Shown in pieces: positions 5,968 through 13,804 of a stretch of 14,430 bases of DNA. The position numbers were made by a program, and so were the translations under genes. The stretch is from Zetaproteobacteria bacterium. Its GTDB lineage: Bacteria; Pseudomonadota; Zetaproteobacteria; Mariprofundales; Mariprofundaceae. The notes below the pieces were generated by a model. That model searched no databases, was not told where the DNA came from, and saw nothing but the letters and a program-made list of their open reading frames with translations. Location of the stretch: contig JAJRTX010000168.1 in the NCBI GenBank assembly GCA_021545665.1, forward strand, positions 1-14,430. Reading direction: 5' to 3'. The number at the start of each line of letters is the position of its first letter. Position 1 is the stretch's first letter.

Positions 5968-6843
5968 TTGAGGCATTGCCATTTACTTCCTGACTGGAAT
6001 CCGCAGTTTGCATCGGTATCGCCAATGTATGCCCCTTTACGTCACCTGGCCAAACATTTTAGTGCCTTTAAACAGTGGCCTGTCCTGCCTGATTACCAAC
6101 AATTTTTAAATATATGGCCAGACACCATTACCACCCTGACGGGGCAGCCGTTAAAAGTCGTTGCTCAGGATGGCAAGCCGGGTTGTTTTGAAGAACACTA
6201 TGCACCGCGTATATTTAAAACCGGTGAGTTACAGACGCGCACGGAAAACTGGCATGATTTTTTTCAGTATCTGACCTGGTTTATGTTTCCACAGACCAAG
6301 GCCGAGATTAATGCCATTCATCTGCCCTATGCCCGGCAACGGATTGAAGTGATGCAACAACATGGCCAGCGTACGCCTGTGGAGAATATGTTGTCGCTGT
6401 TTGATGAGGGGGGCGCGATCATTGTTTCGTCAGATCGTTCTCTGTTGCAATTGTGCCGTGAATTTAAATGGAAACAGTTGTTTTGGCAGCGTCGCGATGA
6501 GTTGGCGAAAAAGCTGGCTTGTATCACCTTTGGCCACGCCATGTATGAAAAGGGTTTGGCACCCTACATCGGAATGACGGCAAACTGTATTTTGATTGAG
6601 GCAGATCAGGCGTTTTTTCTTAAAAAAAATGCACAACAGCTGCAATGGTTGGATGAGCAACTGGCGGCACTGTTTAAGGCGGGTGAAGTGTTGAACGGCC
6701 CAAAAGACCTGCAACCCTTTCCTATTCTGGGTCTGCCGGGTTGGGATAGCGGCAATGATGTTGAGAAATATTACGACAACACCAATTATTTTCGTCCCGG
6801 CCGAAAAGGCAATCACCCGTCGGTATTGGTTAAATGCTCATGA
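5968..6843 (+). CDS. DUF3025 family protein
   Basis: The 291-residue protein matches what I recall of DUF3025, a family of unknown function common in beta- and gammaproteobacteria. Markers are DWNPQF...SPMYAPL near the N terminus, a central WHDFFQYLTWFMFPQTKAEIN, and PFPILGLPGW with YFRPGRK near the C terminus. I chose the TTG start at 5968 because AGAGGTG lies 7 bp upstream and the family-like DWNPQF segment precedes the first ATG (6025). No membrane segment or signal peptide is visible. Its stop overlaps the trmO start as ATGA, so the two are translationally coupled. The known pairing of genes does not give a function. Confidence 0.82.
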   Translation: MRHCHLLPDWNPQFASVSPMYAPLRHLAKHFSAFKQWPVLPDYQQFLNIWPDTITTLTGQPLKVVAQDGKPGCFEEHYAPRIFKTGELQTRTENWHDFFQYLTWFMFPQTKAEINAIHLPYARQRIEVMQQHGQRTPVENMLSLFDEGGAIIVSSDRSLLQLCREFKWKQLFWQRRDELAKKLACITFGHAMYEKGLAPYIGMTANCILIEADQAFFLKKNAQQLQWLDEQLAALFKAGEVLNGPKDLQPFPILGLPGWDSGNDVEKYYDNTNYFRPGRKGNHPSVLVKCS

Positions 6844-7574
6844 AGCTTGAGTTTGAACCCATTGGCATTTTGCATTCCTGTTTTAAGCAGCGCTTTGGCA
6901 TCCCTTCACAGGCACGATTGGCAACAACTGCACGTGGCTGGATAGAGTTTTACCCACCCTATGACAGAGAAGAAGCATTTGCCGGGTTGGAGGGTTTTTC
7001 TCATATATGGTTGATATTTCAGTTTCACCAAAGCCTGGCTAATGATGTGAGTTTTACTGTTCAGCCGCCGCAAAAAGATGGTGCCAGGTTTGGTCTGTGG
7101 GCAACACGGGCGCCGAACCGTCCCAATCAGATTGGCCAATCGCTGGTGGAGCTGGAGCGGGTTGAAACCACAAAGGCCAAGGTAAGGCTGCATCTCAAAG
7201 GGATTGATCTGGTTGAAGGGACGCCCATCATTGATGTTAAACCCTACTTACCTTACGTCGATGCCATTGCTGATGCCCGGGGTGGTTTTGCCCATCAGGC
7301 ACCGCAGCCAAGGTTGCAGGTTGATTTTACTGAACATGCAGTACAACAATTAGCAGCGATAGAAAATAACTATTCTGATTTGTGGCAGTTGATTATTGAG
7401 GTGCTGCAATATGATCCGCGGCCCATCTATTATCGAAAAAGGTCGAATAAAAAAATATTTTCTATGGAACTGTATGATTTGATTTTGTGCTTCGAAATTG
7501 TTGATGCTCAGAATGTCAGTGTCCTGAGTTTGGCTTCTGCCGCAGAGGATCAAACAGATACTCAAGACCGTTGA
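6840..7574 (+). CDS. trmO: tRNA (N6-threonylcarbamoyladenosine(37)-N6)-methyltransferase TrmO
   Basis: TrmO (YaeB/TsaA) adds a methyl group from SAM to t6A at position 37 of tRNA-Thr(GGU), which fine-tunes decoding. This 244-residue protein has the family's marks: FEPIGILHS at the start, FSHIWLIFQFH, RAPNRPNQIGQSLVELE, IDLVEGTPIIDVKPYLPY and a C-terminal DPRPIYYRKR. Length is close to the E. coli protein. I chose ATG 6840, which overlaps the stop of the DUF3025 gene as ATGA; ATG 6834 would add two residues and give a 10 bp overlap. The last 59 bp are also the 3' end of the DUF3820 gene on the other strand. Confidence 0.93.
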   Translation: MKLEFEPIGILHSCFKQRFGIPSQARLATTARGWIEFYPPYDREEAFAGLEGFSHIWLIFQFHQSLANDVSFTVQPPQKDGARFGLWATRAPNRPNQIGQSLVELERVETTKAKVRLHLKGIDLVEGTPIIDVKPYLPYVDAIADARGGFAHQAPQPRLQVDFTEHAVQQLAAIENNYSDLWQLIIEVLQYDPRPIYYRKRSNKKIFSMELYDLILCFEIVDAQNVSVLSLASAAEDQTDTQDR

Positions 7575-7773
7575 CCTTCATCTCGTGAACGATGCGCAGC
7601 AGATGGCCTAGCTCACCTTTGGGAAAGCCCTTGTTGGCAAACCAGATGACATAGGGCTCGGGCAGGTCGATCAATAAATGGTTGGCATATTTGCCGAATG
7701 GCATGCGATAACCGGCCAGTTTTAACATTAGTTTTGGATCGCCAAAGGGCATGTCTGTGTTTTTTTCGCTCAT
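7516..7773 (-). CDS. DUF3820 family protein
   Basis: The 85-residue protein matches DUF3820, sometimes called a putative quorum-sensing-regulated virulence factor family. The marks are YRMPFGKYANHLLIDLPEPY, WFANKGFPKGELG and NGLEYLFDPLR. The function is unknown. The protein is small, soluble and has no Cys. The conserved body ends at EYLFDPLR, and the last several residues (QKPNSGH) lie in the stretch shared with the trmO 3' end on the other strand. No clear Shine-Dalgarno sequence precedes ATG 7773-7771. It diverges from the truncated haemoglobin gene, whose start is 47 bp away. Confidence 0.85.
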   Translation of the reverse strand: MSEKNTDMPFGDPKLMLKLAGYRMPFGKYANHLLIDLPEPYVIWFANKGFPKGELGHLLRIVHEMKVNGLEYLFDPLRQKPNSGH

Positions 7774-7820
7774 GGCGACACTGTAAGCGTTAACAATAAT
7801 TTTTTCGAGTGGTAGATAAG

Positions 7821-8219
7821 ATGGTGAATGAAGAATTGAGTCCCTATCAGCAGCTGGGAGGTGAAGAGGCAGTACAAAAACTGGTCGAGCGTTTTTATGA
7901 ATTGATGGACACCTTGCCGCAGGCGCAAGCGATTCGTGCCATGCATCCGGATGACTTGTCGGGTTCTGCGGACAAACTGTTTAAATTTTTATCCGGTTGG
8001 TTGGGTGGGCCGCCACTTTATATGGAAGAGTTTGGCCACCCTCGTCTGCGTATGCGTCACATGCATGTTGCCATTGATGAGGCCGCACGTGACGCCTGGA
8101 TGTTGTGTATGAAAAAGGCGTTGGAAGAAATGAATATTGAAGATGAAATGTTAAAACAACATCTATTACATTCATTATTCAAGACGGCTGATTTTATGCG
8201 CAACCAGGATGCGTCATGA
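7821..8219 (+). CDS. Group II truncated haemoglobin
   Basis: This 132-residue protein matches the group II (O-type) truncated haemoglobins. Visible marks are YQQLGGEEAV at the N terminus, Tyr26 (RFYELMD, the B10 position), GGPPLYMEEFGHPRLRMRH with proximal haem-ligand His80, and Trp93 (DAWMLCM, the G8 position). Such proteins bind O2 or NO in the cytoplasm and are linked to NO or peroxide detoxification; the role here is not shown. I chose ATG 7821; a GTG at 7809 in the same frame would add four residues. The ribosome site is weak either way. The stop overlaps the selO stop by 6 bp on the opposite strand. Confidence 0.9.
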   Translation: MVNEELSPYQQLGGEEAVQKLVERFYELMDTLPQAQAIRAMHPDDLSGSADKLFKFLSGWLGGPPLYMEEFGHPRLRMRHMHVAIDEAARDAWMLCMKKALEEMNIEDEMLKQHLLHSLFKTADFMRNQDAS

Positions 8220-9689
8220 TGAACAGCTGACCCCAATCTGCTGGACTGAATCTGAGGCTGGGCTAGCGTAGTGTTCCATGCCCTCGTGCTCATCAAATGG
8301 CCGTTGTAATAAGCACATCAACCGATCTATTTCACTATAATCTTTTTTCTGTTCCGCCATTTCAATGGCGCGTTGTGCCATGTGGTTGCGCAATACATAT
8401 TTTGGATTGGCCTGCTTCATAGCCGTCTGGCGTTGTGAGTCAGGCTGTGCATATTGGCGCAGGGCCTGACGATAATCTTTCAGCCACTGATCAAAGGCGG
8501 CTGATTCAGAAAATATATCTCTTAGGGCCAGATCGGTTTGGTCACTGCCACGTTCAACATCACAAAGCTGGCGAAACAGGTGGGTGTAATCTGTTTGGCT
8601 GTGTTGCATTTGTATTAGCAGTGATTTTATTAACGGCTCCAAATCATGCTTGTGACTTTCAAAGCCCAGTTTGTTGGCCATGCGCTGTTGATATTCTGTG
8701 GTAAATGTTTGCCAGTATTGCCCCAAGGCCTGTTTAGCATCATCTTCAGAGATAAATGGCGTCAACGTCTGTGCCAGGCAGGCCAGGTTCCACAGGCCGA
8801 TTTCGGGTTGCTGGTCATAGGCATAACGACCCGAGTGATCCGAGAGGTTGCAGATGTGGTGTGGGCGATAGTCATCAAGAAAACCGAAGGGGCCATAGTC
8901 CAGGGTCAGGCCAAGAATGGACATGTTGTCGGTGTTCATAACACCATGACAAAACCCCACCGCCTGCCATTGGGCAATCAGTTTGGCTGTGCGCTCGATA
9001 ACGGCGTGCAGCAGGGCTAGATAGGGGTTGCTGGCCGTGCTTAGTTCGGGATAGTGATGTTGTATGACGTAGTCGAGCAGCTGTTTGAGCAGCTCGAATT
9101 TGTTGCGGTAATAAAAATATTCCAGCGAACCAAAACGCACATGGCTGGGGGCGAGGCGTGTGAGGATGGCGCTGCTCTCTACCTGTTCGCGGTAGACCTT
9201 GTCGTCACAGCCGGTGATGCACAGCGCCCGCGTGGTGGGAATGCCGAGGCCAAACATGGCCTCGCTGCAAAGATATTCACGAATGCTCGAACGTAATACG
9301 GCACGGCCATCGCCCATGCGTGAAAAAGGTGTCATGCCGCTACCCTTGAGTTGAATCTCCCAGCGTTGGCCTTGGCTGTTGGTGGTTTCGCCGAGCATGA
9401 TGGCGCGGCCGTCACCCAGTGATGGTACGAACTGCCCAAACTGATGGCCGGCGTAACGCATGGCAAGATGGGCGGCGTTGTTGATGCTTTGATTGCCGCT
9501 GACAATGGCGGTGAATTCGGCTGTTTGATGGCAATCCGGTGTCAGTTCCAGTAGTTCGGCGGCGGCCGGATTAAAATGGATGAGCTCAACAGCATTGAGG
9601 GTCGGGCTAGGTTCAACCCGGGCATAAAAGTCTTCGGGTAGATTGGAAAACGAGTTGCTGAATGGTAACGAGTTTAGGGTGTGTTTCAT
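8214..9689 (-). CDS. selO: Protein adenylyltransferase SelO (YdiU)
   Basis: SelO is a pseudokinase-fold enzyme that transfers AMP from ATP to Ser, Thr or Tyr of target proteins and is linked to redox stress. The 491-residue protein has the whole family pattern: PEDFYARVEP, AGHQFGQFVPSLGDGRA, QLKGSGMTPFSRMGDGRAVL, SSIREYLCSEAMFGLGIPTT, then the active-site HGVMNTDNMSILGLTLDYGPF. It ends in VSCSS: the Cys three residues from the end stands where animal SelO has selenocysteine. I chose ATG 9689-9687 (MKHTLNSLPFSNSF); an ATG five codons upstream (MLGYK) is possible, and the open frame to 9755 is not needed. It is divergent from efpL. Confidence 0.96.
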   Translation of the reverse strand: MKHTLNSLPFSNSFSNLPEDFYARVEPSPTLNAVELIHFNPAAAELLELTPDCHQTAEFTAIVSGNQSINNAAHLAMRYAGHQFGQFVPSLGDGRAIMLGETTNSQGQRWEIQLKGSGMTPFSRMGDGRAVLRSSIREYLCSEAMFGLGIPTTRALCITGCDDKVYREQVESSAILTRLAPSHVRFGSLEYFYYRNKFELLKQLLDYVIQHHYPELSTASNPYLALLHAVIERTAKLIAQWQAVGFCHGVMNTDNMSILGLTLDYGPFGFLDDYRPHHICNLSDHSGRYAYDQQPEIGLWNLACLAQTLTPFISEDDAKQALGQYWQTFTTEYQQRMANKLGFESHKHDLEPLIKSLLIQMQHSQTDYTHLFRQLCDVERGSDQTDLALRDIFSESAAFDQWLKDYRQALRQYAQPDSQRQTAMKQANPKYVLRNHMAQRAIEMAEQKKDYSEIDRLMCLLQRPFDEHEGMEHYASPASDSVQQIGVSCSS

Positions 9690-9702
9690 TTTATAACCTA
9701 GC

Positions 9703-9708
9703 ATTATA
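9703..9708 (-). promoter_or_regulatory. -10 box upstream of selO
   Basis: A perfect TATAAT on the minus strand (9708-9703) sits only about 13 bases before the chosen selO start, so the leader would be very short. No convincing -35 is found at 16-18 bp. It also overlaps the alternative upstream ATG. Confidence 0.35.
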
Positions 9709-9756
9709 CTCAGGTACTTTATCTGTTTCGCCGGCACATGCCAAGCGACAAGCATA

Positions 9757-9762
9757 TATAAT
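9757..9762 (+). promoter_or_regulatory. -10 box upstream of efpL
   Basis: A perfect TATAAT lies 33 bp before the efpL start, followed by a GC-rich discriminator (GCGCCG). The region 17 bp upstream (GCACAT) is a poor -35. AGGAG at 9784-9788 is a good ribosome site for the ATG at 9796. Confidence 0.5.
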
Positions 9763-9795
9763 GCGCCGACGAACGATGATTAGCAGGAGTGCTTA

Positions 9796-10362
9796 ATGCC
9801 AAAGGCAAGTGAATTAAAGCGGGGCATGGTGGTGGAAATTGACGCAATGCCCTTTAGCGTCAAGCAGATTAATGTGCGCAGCCCCACTTCGCGCGGTGCC
9901 AACACCCTTTATAAGGTGAGGTTTACCAATCTGAAAACCGGTCAGAAGCTGGATGAGAGCTACAAGGGCGAGGATTTCATTAAAGAAGCCGATTGTGTGC
10001 GGGTGCCGGTGCAGTTCTCCTATATCGATGGTGAGAGTTATGTCTTCATGAATAGCGAAGACTACAGTCAGTACAGTCTGCACCAGGATGAGCTGGCCGA
10101 GCAGTTAGGTTATATCAGTGAAGGGCAGGAAGGTTTGACTGCGTTGATCATGGATGATGCAATTCTGGGGATTGAGTTGCCTGTCTCGGTTGCGTTGCAG
10201 GTGGTTGACACGGCACCGGGCATTAAGGGTGCCAGCGCCAGCAGTCGTACCAAAACCGCCAGATTGAGTACCGGCCTGGAAATTCAGGTGCCGGAGTATC
10301 TGGAAACCGATGAGATGGTTAAGGTCAATACCAGCACGGGCAAGTTTATGTCGCGGGCGTAG
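9796..10362 (+). CDS. efpL: EF-P-like translation elongation factor EfpL (YeiP)
   Basis: The 188-residue protein has the three beta-barrel layout and length of the EF-P family. The loop that in EF-P carries the modified Lys reads SPTSRGANTLYK here, with Arg33 at the tip. That is the mark of the EfpL/YeiP branch, which has an unmodified Arg in place of the modified residue and helps ribosomes past proline-rich stalls. The C-terminal STGKFMSRA also fits the family. It is near-perfectly conserved, starts with MPKASELKRGM behind AGGAG, and is divergent from selO. It may be co-transcribed with the YgfB-like gene 60 bp downstream. Confidence 0.95.
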   Translation: MPKASELKRGMVVEIDAMPFSVKQINVRSPTSRGANTLYKVRFTNLKTGQKLDESYKGEDFIKEADCVRVPVQFSYIDGESYVFMNSEDYSQYSLHQDELAEQLGYISEGQEGLTALIMDDAILGIELPVSVALQVVDTAPGIKGASASSRTKTARLSTGLEIQVPEYLETDEMVKVNTSTGKFMSRA

Positions 10363-10422
10363 CGCCTGTATCGTGCAAAGCTCTCTGTGAACATCACTCG
10401 AATAACTTTTAGAGAAAACAAG

Positions 10423-10941
10423 ATGACTGACAACACCGCCCTATCGGCAGATGAACTGATTGAGATGGATGACTTTTTACTGAGTGAAGGTGAGGAGCGC
10501 CTGACCATCGACGAGGCCCATGGCTATATGACAGCGCTGCTCGTTAGTCATGCCGCTGAAGACGAGGCGGCAATGCTGGCGTCTATTCTGGGTGAGACCG
10601 AGCAGCCGGAAACGATTGTCCAGCTGTTGCTGCGCATGTTTCAGGAAATCAGTGCCGAGCTGGCATCAGGCAAGCCGTTCGAGCCCATGGTGATCGAAGA
10701 GGAAGAAGATGGTGAAACCTTCGAGGTCTATGAGGGCTGGTGTTACGGATTCATGCTGGCAGTGTCTGACCATGAGGCAGCTTGGGCTGGCTTGTCGAAA
10801 GATGGCCGTGCATTGCTGGAACCCATTGCCACTCTGGCGCTACTGCGCGAAGAAGAACTGGACATAGACGACGAGGAGTATTCGGGTTGGGTCGGTCTTT
10901 TGCCTGGCTCTGTCAGTGGCTTGTACGCAGAGGCCTGTTAG
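10423..10941 (+). CDS. YgfB/YecA-like UPF0149 protein
   Basis: This 172-residue, very acidic protein matches the UPF0149 family: LTIDEAHGYMTALLVSHA near the N terminus, YEGWCYGFMLAV in the middle and a helical acidic C-terminal part. YgfB is a small cytoplasmic helical protein; in Pseudomonas a YgfB protein influences beta-lactam resistance through ampDh3, but I cannot say that applies here. I chose ATG 10423 with AGAGA upstream; the in-frame GTG at 10387 adds 12 unrelated residues. The gene ends 9 bp from the end of the convergent DUF3581 gene, with no terminator in between. Confidence 0.85.
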   Translation: MTDNTALSADELIEMDDFLLSEGEERLTIDEAHGYMTALLVSHAAEDEAAMLASILGETEQPETIVQLLLRMFQEISAELASGKPFEPMVIEEEEDGETFEVYEGWCYGFMLAVSDHEAAWAGLSKDGRALLEPIATLALLREEELDIDDEEYSGWVGLLPGSVSGLYAEAC

Positions 10942-10950
10942 TTCGCCGTT

Positions 10951-11649
10951 TTAAGACTGTTTGCGGCGATTATAATCCGTTACCAATCGATCGATCTTTT
11001 CCTGGTTATATTCGCGTAGGCCACTGAGAACAATATTCTTTTCGCCGTGGCCGACAGTCTTGCCATTGGCTTTGACGACAAACTTCAGGCTGACATTGCC
11101 ACGTTTGCCATCCGCTTCCAGGTGTGAGCTGCTGAGCTCAAGCGTGGGTGTCTGAAAATCAAAATCATCAATATTGATCATCATGCGCTCGTAGATCACC
11201 AAGGGGCGGTCGGTGTTGATCATGACGCCCTTGTCTTTCATCAACGGCACCAGAATGTGGGGAAAGGTCTGGCCTGAGAACTTTACATATTGTTGGATCA
11301 AATCAGAAATCTGCGACTGGTCAGTTGAGCACTCACCCGAGCGATTGATGTTGAGGTATTCCTTCTGCTTGTCATCACAGATGCTGATGTCGCTGGCGTC
11401 TGTCTGTGGAAACAGCAACGGCACACTGTCGGAAACCATGCCGCCAAAGTTGAAGCGCATGTGCTGGCTGAGGCCGTAATGATGCAAGCCCAGGGCAAAC
11501 AACAGGTCGCCAGGCACACAAAAGCGCTTGGCATCTTCATCATGAATGGGGTTGAAATCACCGGCAATCTGTTTGGCAAAGTTGCTGGCCTGTTGGCGGC
11601 TAACGAGAATGCTGTTGTCTTGGCGGGAAAAGAAATCTTCTAAACGCAT
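10951..11649 (-). CDS. DUF3581 family protein
   Basis: The 232-residue protein matches DUF3581, a family of unknown function that I know from gammaproteobacteria. The strongest marks lie near the N terminus: VSRQQASNFAKQIAGDFNPI, followed by HDEDAKRFCVPGDLLFAL and GLSQHMRFNFGGMVSD. The DFNPIH segment looks like the MaoC/hot-dog dehydratase motif, where an Asp and a His are active. That similarity is suggestive only. No signal peptide or membrane span is visible. AGGGT lies upstream of ATG 11649-11647. It is convergent with the YgfB-like gene and divergent from the phosphohexomutase gene. Confidence 0.82.
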   Translation of the reverse strand: MRLEDFFSRQDNSILVSRQQASNFAKQIAGDFNPIHDEDAKRFCVPGDLLFALGLHHYGLSQHMRFNFGGMVSDSVPLLFPQTDASDISICDDKQKEYLNINRSGECSTDQSQISDLIQQYVKFSGQTFPHILVPLMKDKGVMINTDRPLVIYERMMINIDDFDFQTPTLELSSSHLEADGKRGNVSLKFVVKANGKTVGHGEKNIVLSGLREYNQEKIDRLVTDYNRRKQS

Positions 11650-11716
11650 TGTAGTGACCCTGTGTTATTGCGCGTTATCTTATCAGGTTTCGGGCAGACT
11701 TTGAGTGTGGTTACCT

Positions 11717-11722
11717 TATAAT
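11717..11722 (+). promoter_or_regulatory. -10 box upstream of the phosphohexomutase gene
   Basis: A perfect TATAAT (in CCTTATAATG) is 36 bp before the chosen start. No good -35 is seen 16-18 bp upstream (GCAGAC at 17). Confidence 0.4.
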
Positions 11723-11758
11723 GTCGGCATGAATAAAAAGAGTGAGCAAGGATTACCT

Positions 11759-13261
11759 ATGTCTGAACAGTCTGTCGAAACCATCTGCATCGCCGAGTTG
11801 ATGGCGCAAAGTGGGGTTAAGTTTGGCACCAGCGGTGCCCGTGGTCTGGCGGTGGACATGACTGATCGGGTCTGCTTTGCCTACACACTGGCCTTTGTCC
11901 GTTACCTGATGGCGATTGGCGATATCAGCGTGGGTGATCAGGTTGCCATTGCCGGCGATTATCGCCCCAGCTCGCCACGCATTATGGCTGCGGTGGCGAT
12001 GGCGGTACGTGCCGCCGGTTGTCAGCCGCTCAATGCTGGCTTTATCCCCACCCCCGCCATTGCCCTGCATGGTATTCGTCATGGCATCGCCAGTCTGATG
12101 GTGACTGGTAGTCACATTCCTGACGACCGTAACGGCATCAAGTTCAACAAGCCCAGTGGTGAGATCCTCAAACAAGATGAAGCGGGTATTGCCGCTGCCG
12201 AGGTAGAAATTGCCACCGCGTTGTTTGATGCTCAGGGCAATACGGTTGCCCCTGTGCCGCTGCCAGAGGTGGTGGCTGATGCCCGTCATGCCTATGTGCA
12301 GCGCTATCTGGATTTTTTCCCGGCCGCGTGCCTGAGCGGTTTGCGTGTGGGGGTGTATCAGCACTCCTCAGTTGCTCGTGATGTGATGGTGGATATCTTC
12401 TCCGGCCTTGGTGCCGAGGTGGTGGCGCTGGGGCGCTCTGAGGTGTTTATTCCGGTGGATACCGAAGCCGTACGTGATGAAGATGTGGTGTTAGCCAAGC
12501 GCTGGGCCAGCGAGCAACGCTTTAATTGCATCGTTTCTGCCGATGGTGATGGCGATCGTCCCCTGGTCAGTGATGAGCATGGTCACTGGCTGCGCGGCGA
12601 TGTCGCCGGTATCCTTTGTGCCCGTTATCTCGGTGCCACAACCGTGGCCACCCCGGTCAGCAGCAACAGCGCGCTGGAAAAAAGCGCTTGGTTTGAGCGC
12701 ATTGACCGTACCCGTATTGGCTCACCGTTCGTGATCACTGCCATGCAGCAGGCGCTGGATGCGGGGCTGGACAAGGTGGTTGGCTACGAAGCCAATGGCG
12801 GCTTTCTCATCGCCAGTGATATCAGGCTTGATGGCCGGGTTCTGCCTGCCCTGCCCACCCGCGATGCGGTGATCGTGCCACTGGCTATTTTGATGCTGGC
12901 CAAACAGGCAAACTGTTCCATCTCCGAGCTGCTGCAACAGTTGCCACAGCGTTACAGCAGCAGTGACCGGTTGAAACAGTTCCCCACTGAACTGAGCCAG
13001 GCCCGTATCGGTGCCTTTGATTGCGGCGACTTTGAGCAGGACAAGCAGACCATCGAAGCCGTCTTTGGCCAGTTCGGCCAGGTTAAATCCCTGGACCGCA
13101 CTGATGGCCTGCGTATCACCTTTGACAATGGCGAGGTGGTGCACCTGCGCCCGTCCGGCAATGCCCCCGAGTTGCGTTGTTATAATGAGGCCGCCACTGA
13201 GGCCCGGGCCCTGGAGTTGAACGCTATTTGCATGGAAATCATGGCTAATTGGCGCGATTAA
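11759..13261 (+). CDS. Alpha-D-phosphohexomutase (phosphomannomutase/phosphoglucomutase type)
   Basis: The 500-residue enzyme belongs to the family that moves phosphate between C1 and C6 of hexoses (Man or Glc), feeding nucleotide-sugar synthesis. All four loops are present: FGTSGARG near the start; the phosphoserine loop VTGSHIPDDRNG with Ser118; the Mg site SADGDGDRP (Asp262, 264, 266); the sugar-specificity loop GYEANGG (Glu344); and the phosphate loop LRPSGNAPELR (463-473). Three loops differ from the common forms (TASHNP, GEMSGH, RPSGTEP), which fits a separate subfamily often annotated as phosphomannomutase, so substrate is uncertain. I chose ATG 11759 because AAGGA lies 7 bp upstream; ATG 11729 lacks a ribosome site. 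Confidence 0.9.
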   Translation: MSEQSVETICIAELMAQSGVKFGTSGARGLAVDMTDRVCFAYTLAFVRYLMAIGDISVGDQVAIAGDYRPSSPRIMAAVAMAVRAAGCQPLNAGFIPTPAIALHGIRHGIASLMVTGSHIPDDRNGIKFNKPSGEILKQDEAGIAAAEVEIATALFDAQGNTVAPVPLPEVVADARHAYVQRYLDFFPAACLSGLRVGVYQHSSVARDVMVDIFSGLGAEVVALGRSEVFIPVDTEAVRDEDVVLAKRWASEQRFNCIVSADGDGDRPLVSDEHGHWLRGDVAGILCARYLGATTVATPVSSNSALEKSAWFERIDRTRIGSPFVITAMQQALDAGLDKVVGYEANGGFLIASDIRLDGRVLPALPTRDAVIVPLAILMLAKQANCSISELLQQLPQRYSSSDRLKQFPTELSQARIGAFDCGDFEQDKQTIEAVFGQFGQVKSLDRTDGLRITFDNGEVVHLRPSGNAPELRCYNEAATEARALELNAICMEIMANWRD

Positions 13262-13335
13262 CGGGGGGTTGGTCAAGTTTTGCAGTGAATGCCCGCTAAA
13301 AATAGACACATACTTTTAATACAGGGATAACGGCT

Positions 13336-13743
13336 GTGGCGGTACAAGAATTCGATTTTAGCAGTGGCAAGGTGCTGAATTCCAATCGCAAACAAGCCAT
13401 TTTGGCGATTGAAAACGATGCTGACGTCGACGTGGTAAAAGAGGTTTTGCGACACAAGTCTTATAAAGACCTTGGCCGGGAAACCGAATTGCGGGCCGTG
13501 CTAGAGGCAGTGCGCAAGCACAAGGTGGGGGTGCTGTTTCTAGATGCCGAGCTGTCAGGCATCAATATTAAAGAGTTGTTGCCCAGTATTAAAAAGGGGT
13601 TTGCTGAATTAAATGTCGTGGTGATGAGTCGTTCGGTGACCAAAGAGAGTCTCGGTGAAACCCTGCGACTGGGGGCGGTTGGGTTTTTGGTCAAGCCGCT
13701 ACAGCAAGATGCCGTAGAAAAGCAAATGGCCAAGCTTAAATGA
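13336..13743 (+). CDS. CheY-like single-domain receiver protein, atypical
   Basis: This 135-residue protein looks like a divergent stand-alone receiver domain. The pattern is AILAIENDAD (residues 21-30, acidic patch), VLFLDAELSG with a possible phospho-acceptor Asp70, VVVMSRS where Ser98 takes the place of the usual Thr/Ser, and GFLVKPLQQD with Lys120. The first 20 residues have no receiver match. Between the first strand and Asp70 the sequence is less typical, so phosphorylation is possible but not certain. It has no DNA-binding domain. I chose the GTG at 13336 because AGGG lies about 10 bases upstream. It follows the phosphohexomutase gene by 74 bp and ends 15 bp before a strong terminator. 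Its partner is unknown. Confidence 0.72.
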   Translation: MAVQEFDFSSGKVLNSNRKQAILAIENDADVDVVKEVLRHKSYKDLGRETELRAVLEAVRKHKVGVLFLDAELSGINIKELLPSIKKGFAELNVVVMSRSVTKESLGETLRLGAVGFLVKPLQQDAVEKQMAKLK

Positions 13744-13758
13744 CTGATACGCAAGCAT

Positions 13759-13789
13759 AAAAAAAGCCCGCATTATAGCGGGCTTTTTT
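13759..13789. terminator. Bidirectional intrinsic terminator
   Basis: GCCCGC (13766-13771) and GCGGGC (13778-13783) form a stem with loop ATTATA. A run of A precedes it (13759-13765) and a run of T follows (13784-13789), so it can stop transcription on both strands. It serves the receiver gene from the left and the 58-residue protein gene from the right. Confidence 0.92.
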
Positions 13790-13804
13790 GTCTCTGAAGA
13801 CAGC

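Noticed and set aside
8646..9020. Plus-strand open frame of 124 codons under selO
   Set aside because: It is antisense to highly conserved SelO active-site sequence and has no domain of its own.
11753..12364. Minus-strand open frame of 203 codons under the phosphohexomutase gene
   Set aside because: It is the antisense shadow of a GC-rich gene with clear family motifs; no ribosome site or recognisable domain.
12722..13309. Minus-strand open frame of 195 codons under the phosphohexomutase 3' end
   Set aside because: Also an antisense shadow of the GC-rich gene; no family motifs.
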